Origin: Betaproteobacteria bacterium
GTDB taxonomy: Bacteria > Pseudomonadota > Gammaproteobacteria > Burkholderiales > SG8-39
DNA: 51,312 bases
Direction of reading: 5' to 3'
Assembly (NCBI GenBank): GCA_004298385.1
Contig: SCTX01000018.1
Span: forward strand, 1 to 51,312
The translations under genes were made by a program, and so were the position numbers. The stretch's first letter is position 1. The number at the start of each line of letters is the position of its first letter. This document shows, piece by piece, positions 33,803-43,647 of the stretch. Below the pieces are notes generated by a model, which had not been told where the DNA came from, searched no databases, and saw nothing but the letters and a program-made list of their open reading frames with translations.

Positions 33803-35335
33803 TTAAAACGCCTTCACCTTGATCGGCTTCGAACTCTTCATCGTCATGAACACGCCAATCGGCAACGCAGCGAAGCTCACCTTGCCTCGGAACATGTTCT
33901 GCAACACCTGGTTGCTCACAGCGTTGGTCTTGAAACAAACTGGTAAGCCGATGTTTTCGAGGTAGTCGTCACCCGCGCCGTCGTAGTCGTCCGGGCTTTG
34001 CGATGCAAGCGTCACCATAAGGCCTTTAGCGCGGTGCAGCCGAATGTTGTCAGACAATGCTTTATGCCGCGACACTAGTAAGTGGCGCGCTTCGTCAACG
34101 GCTAGGACCGCACGAATAGCGCGGTGGCCCTGTGCGTCCTGTGGCGCCTCTGGGGTGCGTTTCAGAAACGTGTTCAATGTGTCGAGCAGTAAGTACGCCG
34201 CGAGGTTCTTCTGAGTGTCGTGCGCATTCGCGAAAGTGATGATCCAACTCTGCGAAAAGAACCGCGACGGAGACATTCCTGGTTGGAAGATAATCCGTTC
34301 GGTCAAATCACTGATCGTGGAAATGACGCTATCCGTCTTGAGCTTACGGTCGTCGTAGAAGTCGCGCAGCGCCTGGCTGATATCGCCCAACGATATGTTC
34401 TTGCGACGCGAGAACAGCGGACGCAACGCGTCTTTCATTGTCTCTAATTGTACTGCGCCTGCCTTGCTCTGCATTACTTTGGCAAAGGAGTCGCGGAATC
34501 CCATGATCGCGTCGGACGCAGTCAAATCGGATTCGTCCGACCCGTGAAACATATCCAGCGGGATCGGCTCCTCCGGCACGTGAAGCACGCGCGCGCCGAT
34601 GGTTTTGATGAAGTCGTGCTGGTTGGCGAGGTCGCCTTTACCCAAGTCCAGCACAATGACCGACGCCCCGGTTTGTTTCCGCACCTGCATGAGCATTTCC
34701 AGCATAGTGCGGGTCTTGCCGGAACCAACTTGCCCCATGACGGCAACGTGCGGCGAATACCCCACGCCGTTGACCGTCCAGCGGAACGGTTCGTCGCTGT
34801 CCACCTCGCGACCCAGGTCTAACAGAACCGGAACGGGGTCGCGGCCAACGGCCTCCCACACACCGTCTTCAGACGTAGCTGTAACAACCGGGCTAACACC
34901 ACCCGAATCTGGGAGGTTGGCCCGACGTCGCACAAGGATGTCCACGAAGCGGTTGTAGTCTTCGCCCGCTTCATCCCAGTCTTCCATAAGCAAGGAGATG
35001 CCTCGATTCCAATGCCGCTTCACAAGATCATGCAATGTGGAAAGCGTTAACTCGGCGCGCGGGTCGGTCTTCTTCAGGTGGGTGAACAACAAACCCACCC
35101 ACAGGGGCAACTCGTCCAAACCGAACAGTACGTCACCCTTGATGGACTTTCCCGCCCCATCGAGGCTGCCTGTAGGGTAGGTGGCCTCGGAGAGCGAACG
35201 TCCAATCGCCAGCCGCGCGATGCGATTCTTGGCGGACAGTCCCAAACCGGATCGCAGTTGTTCGGTGCGCCGGTCCGCCTCCGCAGAAGTCTGAAATCCC
35301 GCTAACAGTACTTGTTCCAAGGTGATGGCACTCAT
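33803..35335 (-). CDS. DndE-like domain fused to HerA/FtsK-type ATPase
   Basis: A 510-residue protein. The first 100 or so residues resemble DndE, a small DNA-binding protein: FQTSAEADRRTEQLRSGLGL, SAKNRIARLAIGRSLSE and GKSIKGDVLFGLDELPLWVG. The rest is a P-loop ATPase of HerA/FtsK type, with Walker A GQVGSGKT (201-208), VLDLGKGD (228-235), Walker B AVLAVDEARHLL (409-420) and a sensor region VTLASQSPDD (441-450). Classical DndE stands alone at about 110-130 residues. A motor joined to it could link nicked-DNA binding to translocation, for modification or for restriction as DndH does. The start overlaps the dndD stop by four bases. It is complete, with no frameshift. Confidence 0.8.
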   Translation of the reverse strand: MSAITLEQVLLAGFQTSAEADRRTEQLRSGLGLSAKNRIARLAIGRSLSEATYPTGSLDGAGKSIKGDVLFGLDELPLWVGLLFTHLKKTDPRAELTLSTLHDLVKRHWNRGISLLMEDWDEAGEDYNRFVDILVRRRANLPDSGGVSPVVTATSEDGVWEAVGRDPVPVLLDLGREVDSDEPFRWTVNGVGYSPHVAVMGQVGSGKTRTMLEMLMQVRKQTGASVIVLDLGKGDLANQHDFIKTIGARVLHVPEEPIPLDMFHGSDESDLTASDAIMGFRDSFAKVMQSKAGAVQLETMKDALRPLFSRRKNISLGDISQALRDFYDDRKLKTDSVISTISDLTERIIFQPGMSPSRFFSQSWIITFANAHDTQKNLAAYLLLDTLNTFLKRTPEAPQDAQGHRAIRAVLAVDEARHLLVSRHKALSDNIRLHRAKGLMVTLASQSPDDYDGAGDDYLENIGLPVCFKTNAVSNQVLQNMFRGKVSFAALPIGVFMTMKSSKPIKVKAF

Positions 35336-37383
35336 TCCACCAACTCCTCGAAATAGTCGTTCTCCGATGCCATCGTGCGGCCCACGCCATTGCCAAGCTC
35401 AGTGTACAGCAGGAGGTACGTCTTGCCGACGTTCGGCTCCAACATCCGGTATGTTTCTCGGTCAATCTCTTTATCCTGCGAAAGCAGAATGACTTGACGC
35501 TTTTTGTCCGAAACCCAGTACTTCAGGATGTTGGCGCGGTGTGTACTGTCCAGACGACCCAGCGGCGTGTCCACCACCAGCGGGGCGTCGATGCCGGAGA
35601 TGTTGGCCAAACCAGCGAGCAAAGCGGTGGCGAATACTTGGTTCTCGCCCGCCGACTTATCGAACGGAATTTCATCGCCTTCACGGCTCAGGATACGGGT
35701 CTGGCCGGTTTCGTCGATATCAATTCGGTGAACCAGGTTCTTGTGGGCCAGCTTCTTGTAAACATCAGTCATTGACTCGCCTAACTGACCCACCTTCAAG
35801 GTGTACAGTTGCGGAATCAACTCGCCGATCAGGCTGCACACGCGCTCTGCGCGTCCGACCATAGATTTCACAGGGTTGGCTTGCACGAATTTTTCGTGCT
35901 CGCGCGCGTACAGTGCCCGCTCCGAGTCAATGGAGCCTTTGATGCCCTGCATCTGCCGCTCCACGTCCCCTAAATCCCGCTGCTTCTGATCCAATGTTGC
36001 ATTGACTCCCGTCAACTCCGCGTTGAGTTTGGCGAGCGTTCCGTCGCGATCCACACCCTCGATCTTTGTATAGCGGTTTACCAGCTCGCGGATTTTCTTT
36101 TGCAAAGCTTCGCGCTTGGCCACCAAACCGAGCACGTCCTGCGCGCCCATCCGTAGTCCATCCATGGCCTCGAGCAATGCGGGGCGCTTGGCTCCGAGGT
36201 AATCGTGCATGATGCTATCGGCGCACCCATCGGGCATTGGGTAGAAAAGACTCTCCCATGCGGCGTCTAGCCGGGCTTGAAGAGCGGCCTTTTGATCAGG
36301 GGTCAGATCCGGTTGCAACGGCGGCTCCGTCGTGGCGTAAAACGTGCCGATGAACTTGGCCTTCTCCGGCTCCAGGTTCTTTTTGCGGGCGTCCCAGCTT
36401 TCGCGCGCAATCTCTTCCCGCACCTGCTTTGACAATTCTTCCAACAATTCGGGCGCAACTAAATGGAACGGCAATTTGGCGGCTACCACGTCGTCGAGCG
36501 CGTCCTCTGTTGCTTTCAAGTCCGTTTCCGCATCCGCTTGTTGCTTCACAACATCGGAGACGCTTGCAACGTCCCCAGCTCCCGCTCCGTTTTGCATCAT
36601 GCGATTTGTCAAATCCGTACGTCGCAATTGCAGGCTCTTCACGGACTCATCAAGATCGCGGTGCTTTTTTTCGGCTTCCTCATATTCGCGCTCGTGGTGT
36701 GACAGGGCTTCGAACAACTCGCGGTGTTTTTGCTCATCCATCACGGACACGCCGCTCGAACGGTTGGTCTGAAACTCTTCAAGACGCTTTTTGAGCTTGC
36801 GCAGCAGCACTACGCCCAGTAGTCCTTCGATGCCGCTCTTGATTTGATCAACACGGCTTTGATCGGCCAGCTTTTTGACCTCTTCACCATCAAAAAAGAA
36901 AAACGGGGCGACGTGGGCCGGGATAAACCGCTGGTCCAGCAACTCAGGCAACCGTTCGGCAGGGACGGTGCGTCCACGTATTCCGTCTCGCACCTCGTAT
37001 ATCACCACTTCATCCTCACCAGTCCAAGCCCCCATTCCTCCAAAAAACCATGTTCTGGTAACTTCGAATCCTTCAGCTGCGCTCTGGTTGATTTGTATTT
37101 TGACCCACATCGTATCGCGACGTGAGCGCATTGCATGACCATGCATTGCTCGTTCAAGAAACCGGCGATAGCCCACCTCGTCCCGAAGGCCTGCTCTACC
37201 TAAGTTCTCCAGCGCTTCCTTTCCGAAGAGGCCAAGGTACAGGGCTTCCAATATGCAAGTCTTACCGTACCCGTTCATGCCCCCGATGAGGACGATATTG
37301 CGACCACCGCGCGGCTGTGGAAATTCGAATACCTGATGCTGGTAGCTCTTGAAATTAAACAGTTCTATTTTTGCAATCCACAT
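35332..37383 (-). CDS. dndD: DndD-like SMC-type ATPase
   Basis: A 683-residue protein, normal for DndD. It has a RecF/SMC-like head with Walker A GGMNGYGKT (34-42), FFFFDGEEVKKLADQSRVDQ near 160-180, and a long coiled coil (about 200-540). The C-terminal half-head has FDKSAGENQVFATALLAGL (ABC signature region) and APLVVDTPLGRLDS (Walker B). In phosphorothioation systems DndD works with DndC and DndE to nick DNA and put sulfur into the backbone. It lies 14 bases after the 66-residue gene and overlaps the DndE-ATPase gene by four bases. Confidence 0.9.
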   Translation of the reverse strand: MWIAKIELFNFKSYQHQVFEFPQPRGGRNIVLIGGMNGYGKTCILEALYLGLFGKEALENLGRAGLRDEVGYRRFLERAMHGHAMRSRRDTMWVKIQINQSAAEGFEVTRTWFFGGMGAWTGEDEVVIYEVRDGIRGRTVPAERLPELLDQRFIPAHVAPFFFFDGEEVKKLADQSRVDQIKSGIEGLLGVVLLRKLKKRLEEFQTNRSSGVSVMDEQKHRELFEALSHHEREYEEAEKKHRDLDESVKSLQLRRTDLTNRMMQNGAGAGDVASVSDVVKQQADAETDLKATEDALDDVVAAKLPFHLVAPELLEELSKQVREEIARESWDARKKNLEPEKAKFIGTFYATTEPPLQPDLTPDQKAALQARLDAAWESLFYPMPDGCADSIMHDYLGAKRPALLEAMDGLRMGAQDVLGLVAKREALQKKIRELVNRYTKIEGVDRDGTLAKLNAELTGVNATLDQKQRDLGDVERQMQGIKGSIDSERALYAREHEKFVQANPVKSMVGRAERVCSLIGELIPQLYTLKVGQLGESMTDVYKKLAHKNLVHRIDIDETGQTRILSREGDEIPFDKSAGENQVFATALLAGLANISGIDAPLVVDTPLGRLDSTHRANILKYWVSDKKRQVILLSQDKEIDRETYRMLEPNVGKTYLLLYTELGNGVGRTMASENDYFEELVE

Positions 37384-37397
37384 GGTCTTGGTCTTCC

Positions 37398-37598
37398 TTA
37401 GTCCATGCGGCTTAGAACTTCCTCGATGCGGGGGTATACGTTACGCGCCCGCTCCTCGCCCGAACGCTCACGCTGTATGCCGACCAGTTCTTCCAGAACG
37501 TCCATTGGGACCCCGTGCTTGACGCACAGCCCTTCCAGCACGGCGCTCGCGTTAGGATCGGACCACAACGGTAGATCACCTAGAAACACGTCGCTCAT
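37398..37598 (-). CDS. 66-residue protein between dndC and dndD
   Basis: A small acidic, helical protein starting MSDVFLGDLPLWSDPNASAV, with a second part LEELVGIQRERSGEERARN. A GAGGGGA site and an ATGA overlap with dndC fix the start at 37598. There is no signal peptide or metal motif. Small proteins of this kind are sometimes found next to SMC-like ATPases in modification and conflict systems, and may bridge DndC and DndD. I cannot name the family with certainty. Confidence 0.7.
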   Translation of the reverse strand: MSDVFLGDLPLWSDPNASAVLEGLCVKHGVPMDVLEELVGIQRERSGEERARNVYPRIEEVLSRMD

Positions 37599-38770
37599 GC
37601 CACGTCCCCTCGCTGTCTGGCCGGTTGGCTGATTTCCTCTGCCCATATGGCGTGGATTTGCTGAATTTCGTCGTGCGAAATCAGCGGCTCGCCATACTCT
37701 GTTTGTGCAGCCAGCAGTCTGTCCAAAATCATTTTGCGCGCCTGAATCGTGAATGGCCCTGGCACGTGCTGAATCTGTTCGCCGCGCGCGTTGAATCGGA
37801 TTTCACCGTTGCGACGCTCGACCGAGCGATACCGTGGATCATTGCGAATACCTTTGAGCCACACGCGAAACTCGATCAACGCGGAGAAGTGGTGGTTGCC
37901 CGAATCCACAAAACCTTGGAGGCTCTTGTCTTTATCGACCACTGTGCATGTCCAGCAGCCAAACCGGCTATTGGACGTACCGCACCCCGGTGCCTCGTCT
38001 TTGCTCAACACCACCGGGCATTCCCCACCTTCGGCATCGCGGTAGAGTTGGATCAAATCGCGGTGGGTTCCACCCCACGGCGGCTGGCAGCGGCCCAATA
38101 CCTCCCAAACGTCGTCCAACGTGAGGTGCACGATGGGGCGGTAAATGAACGCCCCCGGCAACTCGCTGTGCGGCGTGAGGTTCGAACCCGCGAGGTTTTG
38201 AAATTTGTTGATCGAGTTGCGGCGGCTGTCGCTCTCGTCAAGACGTACGCCCAGAACCACAATCGCCGCGCCGTGCGCGGACACGTTGTCCAGGATGTAC
38301 CGGCGGGTCGGCTGAATTTTTAGGCGGTCGGTGCACCAGCGCATCGTCTGGTTCGGACTGGGGTAGCCTTTGCCGATCAACAGCGTCCAGAAAGTCTTGT
38401 CCGGTGCGGGGCGGGTCGTCACAACCGTGACCGGTAATCGAAAACTTTCGGTCATGCTCGCAATTGCAGTTTGTACCTTGGCCAGGTGCGCCATGACCAA
38501 TGGGCTCTCGACCTGTGTGTCGTTGGACACAAAATGGACATGGCGCTTTCGCTTAGATGGCGCAACCTGCAGCAAGGCCTCGAAGGCGGCTTGAGCGACG
38601 ACGGTCGAATCCTTGCCACCAGAAAACCCGATAATCCAAGGGTAATCCTGGGCATCGGAAAGGTATTCCGCGCGAACCGAGAGGACGACCTCGTCCCAAA
38701 AGTCGGTCTCAATCCCCGAAACTGACCCAAGGAAGCCTTCGCGGTGAGCGTCTAGCGTTTCATTAAGCAT
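37595..38770 (-). CDS. dndC: DndC-like sulfurtransferase (PAPS-reductase family)
   Basis: A 391-residue protein with the N-type ATP pyrophosphatase loop FSGGKDST (49-56) and cysteines for an iron-sulfur cluster in MRWCTDRLK and in CGTSNSRFGCWTC. DndC activates DNA or sulfur with ATP and carries sulfur from a cysteine desulfurase to the DNA backbone. RLDESDSRRN and LTLDDVWEVL are typical. The annotated start is ATG 38770; a TTG nine bases upstream is less likely. A TAAAAT lies only ten bases before the ATG, so the transcript may be nearly leaderless. No dndA is nearby, so a housekeeping IscS may supply sulfur. Confidence 0.9.
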   Translation of the reverse strand: MLNETLDAHREGFLGSVSGIETDFWDEVVLSVRAEYLSDAQDYPWIIGFSGGKDSTVVAQAAFEALLQVAPSKRKRHVHFVSNDTQVESPLVMAHLAKVQTAIASMTESFRLPVTVVTTRPAPDKTFWTLLIGKGYPSPNQTMRWCTDRLKIQPTRRYILDNVSAHGAAIVVLGVRLDESDSRRNSINKFQNLAGSNLTPHSELPGAFIYRPIVHLTLDDVWEVLGRCQPPWGGTHRDLIQLYRDAEGGECPVVLSKDEAPGCGTSNSRFGCWTCTVVDKDKSLQGFVDSGNHHFSALIEFRVWLKGIRNDPRYRSVERRNGEIRFNARGEQIQHVPGPFTIQARKMILDRLLAAQTEYGEPLISHDEIQQIHAIWAEEISQPARQRGDVA

Positions 38771-38787
38771 GCTAAACAAATTTTACC

Positions 38788-38814
38788 CGTGTTCAGTGAT
38801 CTTCGTGGTGAAAA
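38788..38814 (+). repeat. Right flanking repeat of the defence operon
   Basis: CGTGTTCAGTGATCTTCGTG followed by GTGAAAA. Its reverse complement TTCACCACGAAGATCAC aligns with the left repeat TTAACCACGAAGGCAC. It lies just upstream of the dndC start, so it may also be part of the promoter region. Confidence 0.4.
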
Positions 38815-38847
38815 GCGTCAATTGGAACAAATCCTCGGATAAAGATT

Positions 38848-39723
38848 TCAACCCTGAGACGCAAGCATCTCCGCCATAACGCCGTCGATCAGACGGCGCG
38901 CGATCGAGATTCGGTTAGGCAATTTAGGTAGCGCATCGAGCGAGAACCACTGCGCGTCCTGGATTTCGTCGGGCGCCGGCGTGATCTCGCCGCCGGCGTA
39001 GTCGGCAACAAAGGCGATCATGAGCGAATGCGGAAACGGCCAAGGCTGGCTGGCGAAATAGCGCGGGTTGGCGATGCGCAGGCCCGTTTCCTCCAGCACC
39101 TCGCGCGCGAGGCACTGCTCCAGCGACTCGCCCGGTTCGACGAAGCCGGCGAGCACGCTGTACAAGCCGGGCGCAAACTGCGGCGAGCGCGCAAGCAGGA
39201 TCTCCCGAGCGCGCCGGACCAGGCACATGACGGCGGGCGCGATGCGCGGATACGCGATGAGCGCGCAGGCGGGGCATTCCCGCGCGCGTTCGTGCTCGCG
39301 ATGGCGCGTGGGCGTGCCGCAGCTTCCGCAGAACTGGTGGGTGCGATCCCAGTCCACGAACTGCAGCGCGCGCCCGGCGAGCGCGAACAGGCTTTCATCG
39401 AGTTTCCCGTACAGGGCGCGCAGTCCCTGCCACACCATATCCTGCGGCAATTCCGTATCGGCGCCGTACTCGAAGGCGTAGCAGGCGCGCCCGCCCAGGG
39501 TGCCCAGGTACAGGCGCCGCAAGGGCTTGCCGCCCAGGAGAGCCAGGTCCCCGTGTCCGGGCAAAGACGCGCCCGGCGCGCTGCGTGCAATCAGGAGCGA
39601 GGTCCGCTGGAATACGAAACACAGGCTCTCGGCGTCGGGTTCGCCTGCGTCCTTTACCGCGCCGAAATAGGATTCGGGCGCGGTAAAAGGCATGACGCCA
39701 AACGACGGCGCTGCGCGAGTCAT
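38848..39723 (-). CDS. nudC: NADH pyrophosphatase (Nudix hydrolase NudC)
   Basis: A 291-residue enzyme that splits NAD(H) into NMN(H) and AMP and also removes NAD caps from RNA. The zinc ribbon is CGSCGTPTRHREHERARECP, the Nudix box is GFVEPGESLEQCLAREVLEE followed by TGL, and the NudC-specific SQPWPFPHSLM follows it. The start at ATG 39723 overlaps the stop of the upstream dehydrogenase gene (four bases). The frame is open for 200 more codons upstream but only as a shadow of that gene. Confidence 0.94.
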   Translation of the reverse strand: MTRAAPSFGVMPFTAPESYFGAVKDAGEPDAESLCFVFQRTSLLIARSAPGASLPGHGDLALLGGKPLRRLYLGTLGGRACYAFEYGADTELPQDMVWQGLRALYGKLDESLFALAGRALQFVDWDRTHQFCGSCGTPTRHREHERARECPACALIAYPRIAPAVMCLVRRAREILLARSPQFAPGLYSVLAGFVEPGESLEQCLAREVLEETGLRIANPRYFASQPWPFPHSLMIAFVADYAGGEITPAPDEIQDAQWFSLDALPKLPNRISIARRLIDGVMAEMLASQG

Positions 39724-40613
39724 GACTGGCACCTGCCCGGCATTGGGTGTTTTGCGAAACGCCTGATCAGGCTGGAAGTATCCCAGCGCCCGCCGCCCAT
39801 TTTCTGTACTTCGCCGTAAAAGCCGTTGACCATTTCGGTGACCGGCAGCGGCGCGCCGCTTTTTTTCGCTTCCTCCAAGCAGATGCGCAAGTCCTTGCGC
39901 ATCCAGTCCACGGCAAAGCCGAAATCGAACTTGTCCTCCACCATGGTCTTGCCGCGGTTGTCCAACTGCCAGGACTGGGCCGCGCCCTTGCCGATCACCT
40001 CCAGCACCTGCTTCATGTCCAGGCCCGCCTTGAGGCCGAAGTTGATGCCTTCGGCCAGCCCCTCCACCAGACCCGCGATGCAGATCTGGTTGACCATTTT
40101 GGTGAGCTGGCCCGAGCCCGGCGGCCCGAGCAGGGTCACCGCCTTGGCGAAATGGGCAATCACCGGCTTGGCTTTTTCGAACGGCGCCGCCTCGCCGCCG
40201 CACATCACCGTCAGCGTGCCGTTCTCGGCGCCCGCCTGGCCGCCGGAAACCGGCGCATCGATGAAATGGATGCCGTTCTTGGCCGCCGCGGCGAACAGTT
40301 CGCGCGCAATATTGGCCGAAGCGGTGGTGTGGTCGACGCAAATGCCTCCCGCGGCCATGCCGGCGAAGGCGCCCGTCTCGCCGAGGGTGATTGCGCGCAG
40401 GTCCGGATCGTCGCCGACGCAGGAAAATACGACGGACGCTCCCTGGGCGGCGGCTTTGGGCGTGTCGGCCGCCTTGCCGCCATGCTTCGCCACCCAGGCG
40501 TCGGCCTTGGCGCGCGTGCGGTTGTACACCGTGACTTCATGGCCGTTCTTGGCCAGGTAGCCGGCCATCGGAAAGCCCATGACGCCGAGGCCGAGGAATG
40601 CGACTCTTGCCAT
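39720..40613 (-). CDS. 3-hydroxyisobutyrate dehydrogenase family oxidoreductase
   Basis: A 297-residue beta-hydroxyacid dehydrogenase. The N-terminal nucleotide motif is VAFLGLGVMGFPMAGYLAKN, the substrate motif is DAPVSGGQAGAENGTL and the catalytic Lys lies in GSGQLTKMVNQICIAG. It could act on 3-hydroxyisobutyrate, tartronate semialdehyde (glyoxylate reductase) or succinic semialdehyde. In an autotroph near RuBisCO, a glyoxylate or tartronate-semialdehyde role in glycolate salvage is attractive but unproven. It is translationally coupled to nudC. Confidence 0.9.
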   Translation of the reverse strand: MARVAFLGLGVMGFPMAGYLAKNGHEVTVYNRTRAKADAWVAKHGGKAADTPKAAAQGASVVFSCVGDDPDLRAITLGETGAFAGMAAGGICVDHTTASANIARELFAAAAKNGIHFIDAPVSGGQAGAENGTLTVMCGGEAAPFEKAKPVIAHFAKAVTLLGPPGSGQLTKMVNQICIAGLVEGLAEGINFGLKAGLDMKQVLEVIGKGAAQSWQLDNRGKTMVEDKFDFGFAVDWMRKDLRICLEEAKKSGAPLPVTEMVNGFYGEVQKMGGGRWDTSSLIRRFAKHPMPGRCQS

Positions 40614-40685
40614 TGCGAGCCTCCTTTTCTTGAGTGTTTCAGACGCCGATCGAGTACGCGATTATAGAGGCTCGCGGGCGGCGCA

Positions 40686-41600
40686 TCATTTCCCCGGAAT
40701 CAGCTTGCCCGCTTCGGTCAGCAGGAACGTGCGGAAAGCCTGCGCCACCGGCGACAGGCGCTTGGCCGCGAGGCGGACCACGTGCCAGTCGCGCACGATC
40801 GGCGTTCCCTGGGCATCGAGGATGGCCAGGCGCCGCGTCTTCAACTCCAGGCCGATGGTATGCAGCGACAGCAGGCTGATGCCCATGCCCGCCTGCACCG
40901 CCTGCTTGATGGTCTCGTTGCTCGCCAATTCCATGCTGACGTTGAGCGGCAGGCCATGCCCGGCGAACAGTCGCTCGAGCAGTCCGCGCGTGCCCGAGCC
41001 CGGCTCGCGGATAAGGAAGGTCTCCTGCGCCAGCCGCGCCAGCGGAATACGACGCTTTCGCGCGAGTGCGTGAGCGGGAGCGGCGATGATGACATGCGGA
41101 TGGCGCGCGAACGGTTCAGCTACCGTCTCCATGTTCTGTGGCGGCGTTCCCATGATGGCAAAGTCCACTTCGTTGTCCGCAAGTTGTTTCAATACCGTCT
41201 CGCGGTTGTTGGCGGAAAGCTTCACCGTGACGCCGGGGTGCCGCTTCAGGAAGCGCGCCAGCAGCGGCGGCACGAGATACTTGGCGGTGCTCACCATGGT
41301 GATCACCAAGCGGCCCTGAGACAGGCCCTTGCGCGCGGCGAGCGCTTCGTCGGCGTCGCGCAATTGCTGCGCGATAACGCGGCTGTGCTGGTGCAGCTCG
41401 GCCCCCGCTTCGGTCAGGAAGATCTTCTTGCCCAGGCGTTCGAACAGGGGCAGCCCCGCCTGCTCCTCCAGCAGCTTCACCTGCATCGATACCGCGGGCT
41501 GGGTGAGGTGCAGTTCCGCCGCCGCGCGCGAAAAAGAAAGCTTGCGCGCGACCGCTTCGAACACCCTGAATTGCCGCAGCGTGGCATGGCGTAGTGACAT
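40686..41600 (-). CDS. cbbR: LysR-type regulator CbbR
   Basis: A 304-residue LysR-family regulator divergent from the RuBisCO genes, as CbbR usually is. The helix-turn-helix is FSRAAAELHLTQPAVSMQVK near residues 23-42, followed by the co-inducer domain. The start at ATG 41600 gives MSLRHATLRQFRVFEAVA, a normal LysR beginning; the open frame 29 codons further upstream lies in the promoter region. It should activate cbbLS in response to metabolite signals such as NADPH or phosphoenolpyruvate. Confidence 0.92.
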   Translation of the reverse strand: MSLRHATLRQFRVFEAVARKLSFSRAAAELHLTQPAVSMQVKLLEEQAGLPLFERLGKKIFLTEAGAELHQHSRVIAQQLRDADEALAARKGLSQGRLVITMVSTAKYLVPPLLARFLKRHPGVTVKLSANNRETVLKQLADNEVDFAIMGTPPQNMETVAEPFARHPHVIIAAPAHALARKRRIPLARLAQETFLIREPGSGTRGLLERLFAGHGLPLNVSMELASNETIKQAVQAGMGISLLSLHTIGLELKTRRLAILDAQGTPIVRDWHVVRLAAKRLSPVAQAFRTFLLTEAGKLIPGK

Positions 41601-41617
41601 GGTGCACGCGCCTTGGT

Positions 41618-41647
41618 TTATATAAGGGTAGCTTATCATATTCATAA
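41618..41647. promoter_or_regulatory. CbbR operator region between cbbR and cbbL
   Basis: TTATATAA (41618-41625) and TTAT-CATATTC-ATAA (41633-41647) are dyads with the T-N11-A / TNA-N7-TNA pattern of CbbR sites. The 119-base gap is AT-rich compared with the rest of the cluster. Confidence 0.55.
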
Positions 41648-43180
<1,533 letters not shown>

Positions 43181-43198
43181 TTCATTGGAGATACCGTC

Positions 43199-43633
43199 AT
43201 GACGACCCAGAAAGGAACCCGCATCACCCAGGGGCAGTTTTCGTTCCTGCCCGACCTGACCGACGCGCAGATCACGGCGCAGATCGCCTACGCGCTGAAG
43301 CGAGGTTACGCCATCAACATCGAATACACCGACGACCCGCACCCGCGCAATACCTACTGGGAAATGTTCGGCATGCCCATGTTCGACCTGAAGGACCCGG
43401 CCGGCATCCTGATGGAGATCAACAATTGCCGCAAGACGTTTCCGAAGCATTATGTCCGGGTGACCGGATTCGACAGCTCGCGCGGCTGGGAAACCCCGCG
43501 GATGTCGTTCATCGTCAACCGGCCGCCGAGCGAGCCCGGTTTCGCCCTGATGCGGCAAGAGGGGCCGGGCCGCAATGTGCAATACACCCTCTCGAGCTAC
43601 GCCGCCCGGCGGCCCGAAGGCGAGCGCTACTAG
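43199..43633 (+). CDS. cbbS: RuBisCO small subunit, red type
   Basis: 144 residues, with the longer C-terminal extension of red-type small subunits. Conserved segments are [39 protein letters not shown] and [20 protein letters not shown]. It caps the L8S8 hexadecamer and affects catalysis. A GGAGATACC site precedes it, and it belongs to the cbbLSX operon. Confidence 0.97.
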   Translation: MTTQKGTRITQGQFSFLPDLTDAQITAQIAYALKRGYAINIEYTDDPHPRNTYWEMFGMPMFDLKDPAGILMEINNCRKTFPKHYVRVTGFDSSRGWETPRMSFIVNRPPSEPGFALMRQEGPGRNVQYTLSSYAARRPEGERY

Positions 43634-43647
43634 GCGCCCGTTTCGCG

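Noticed and set aside
31966-38770. BREX or type I restriction-modification locus
   Set aside because: No methyltransferase, PglZ, BrxC or HsdR motifs; the DndC sulfurtransferase and DndD motifs point to phosphorothioation instead.
38848-40341. 497-codon version of the nudC reading frame
   Set aside because: The first 206 codons are a shadow of the neighbouring dehydrogenase; the real start at 39723 overlaps that gene's stop by four bases.
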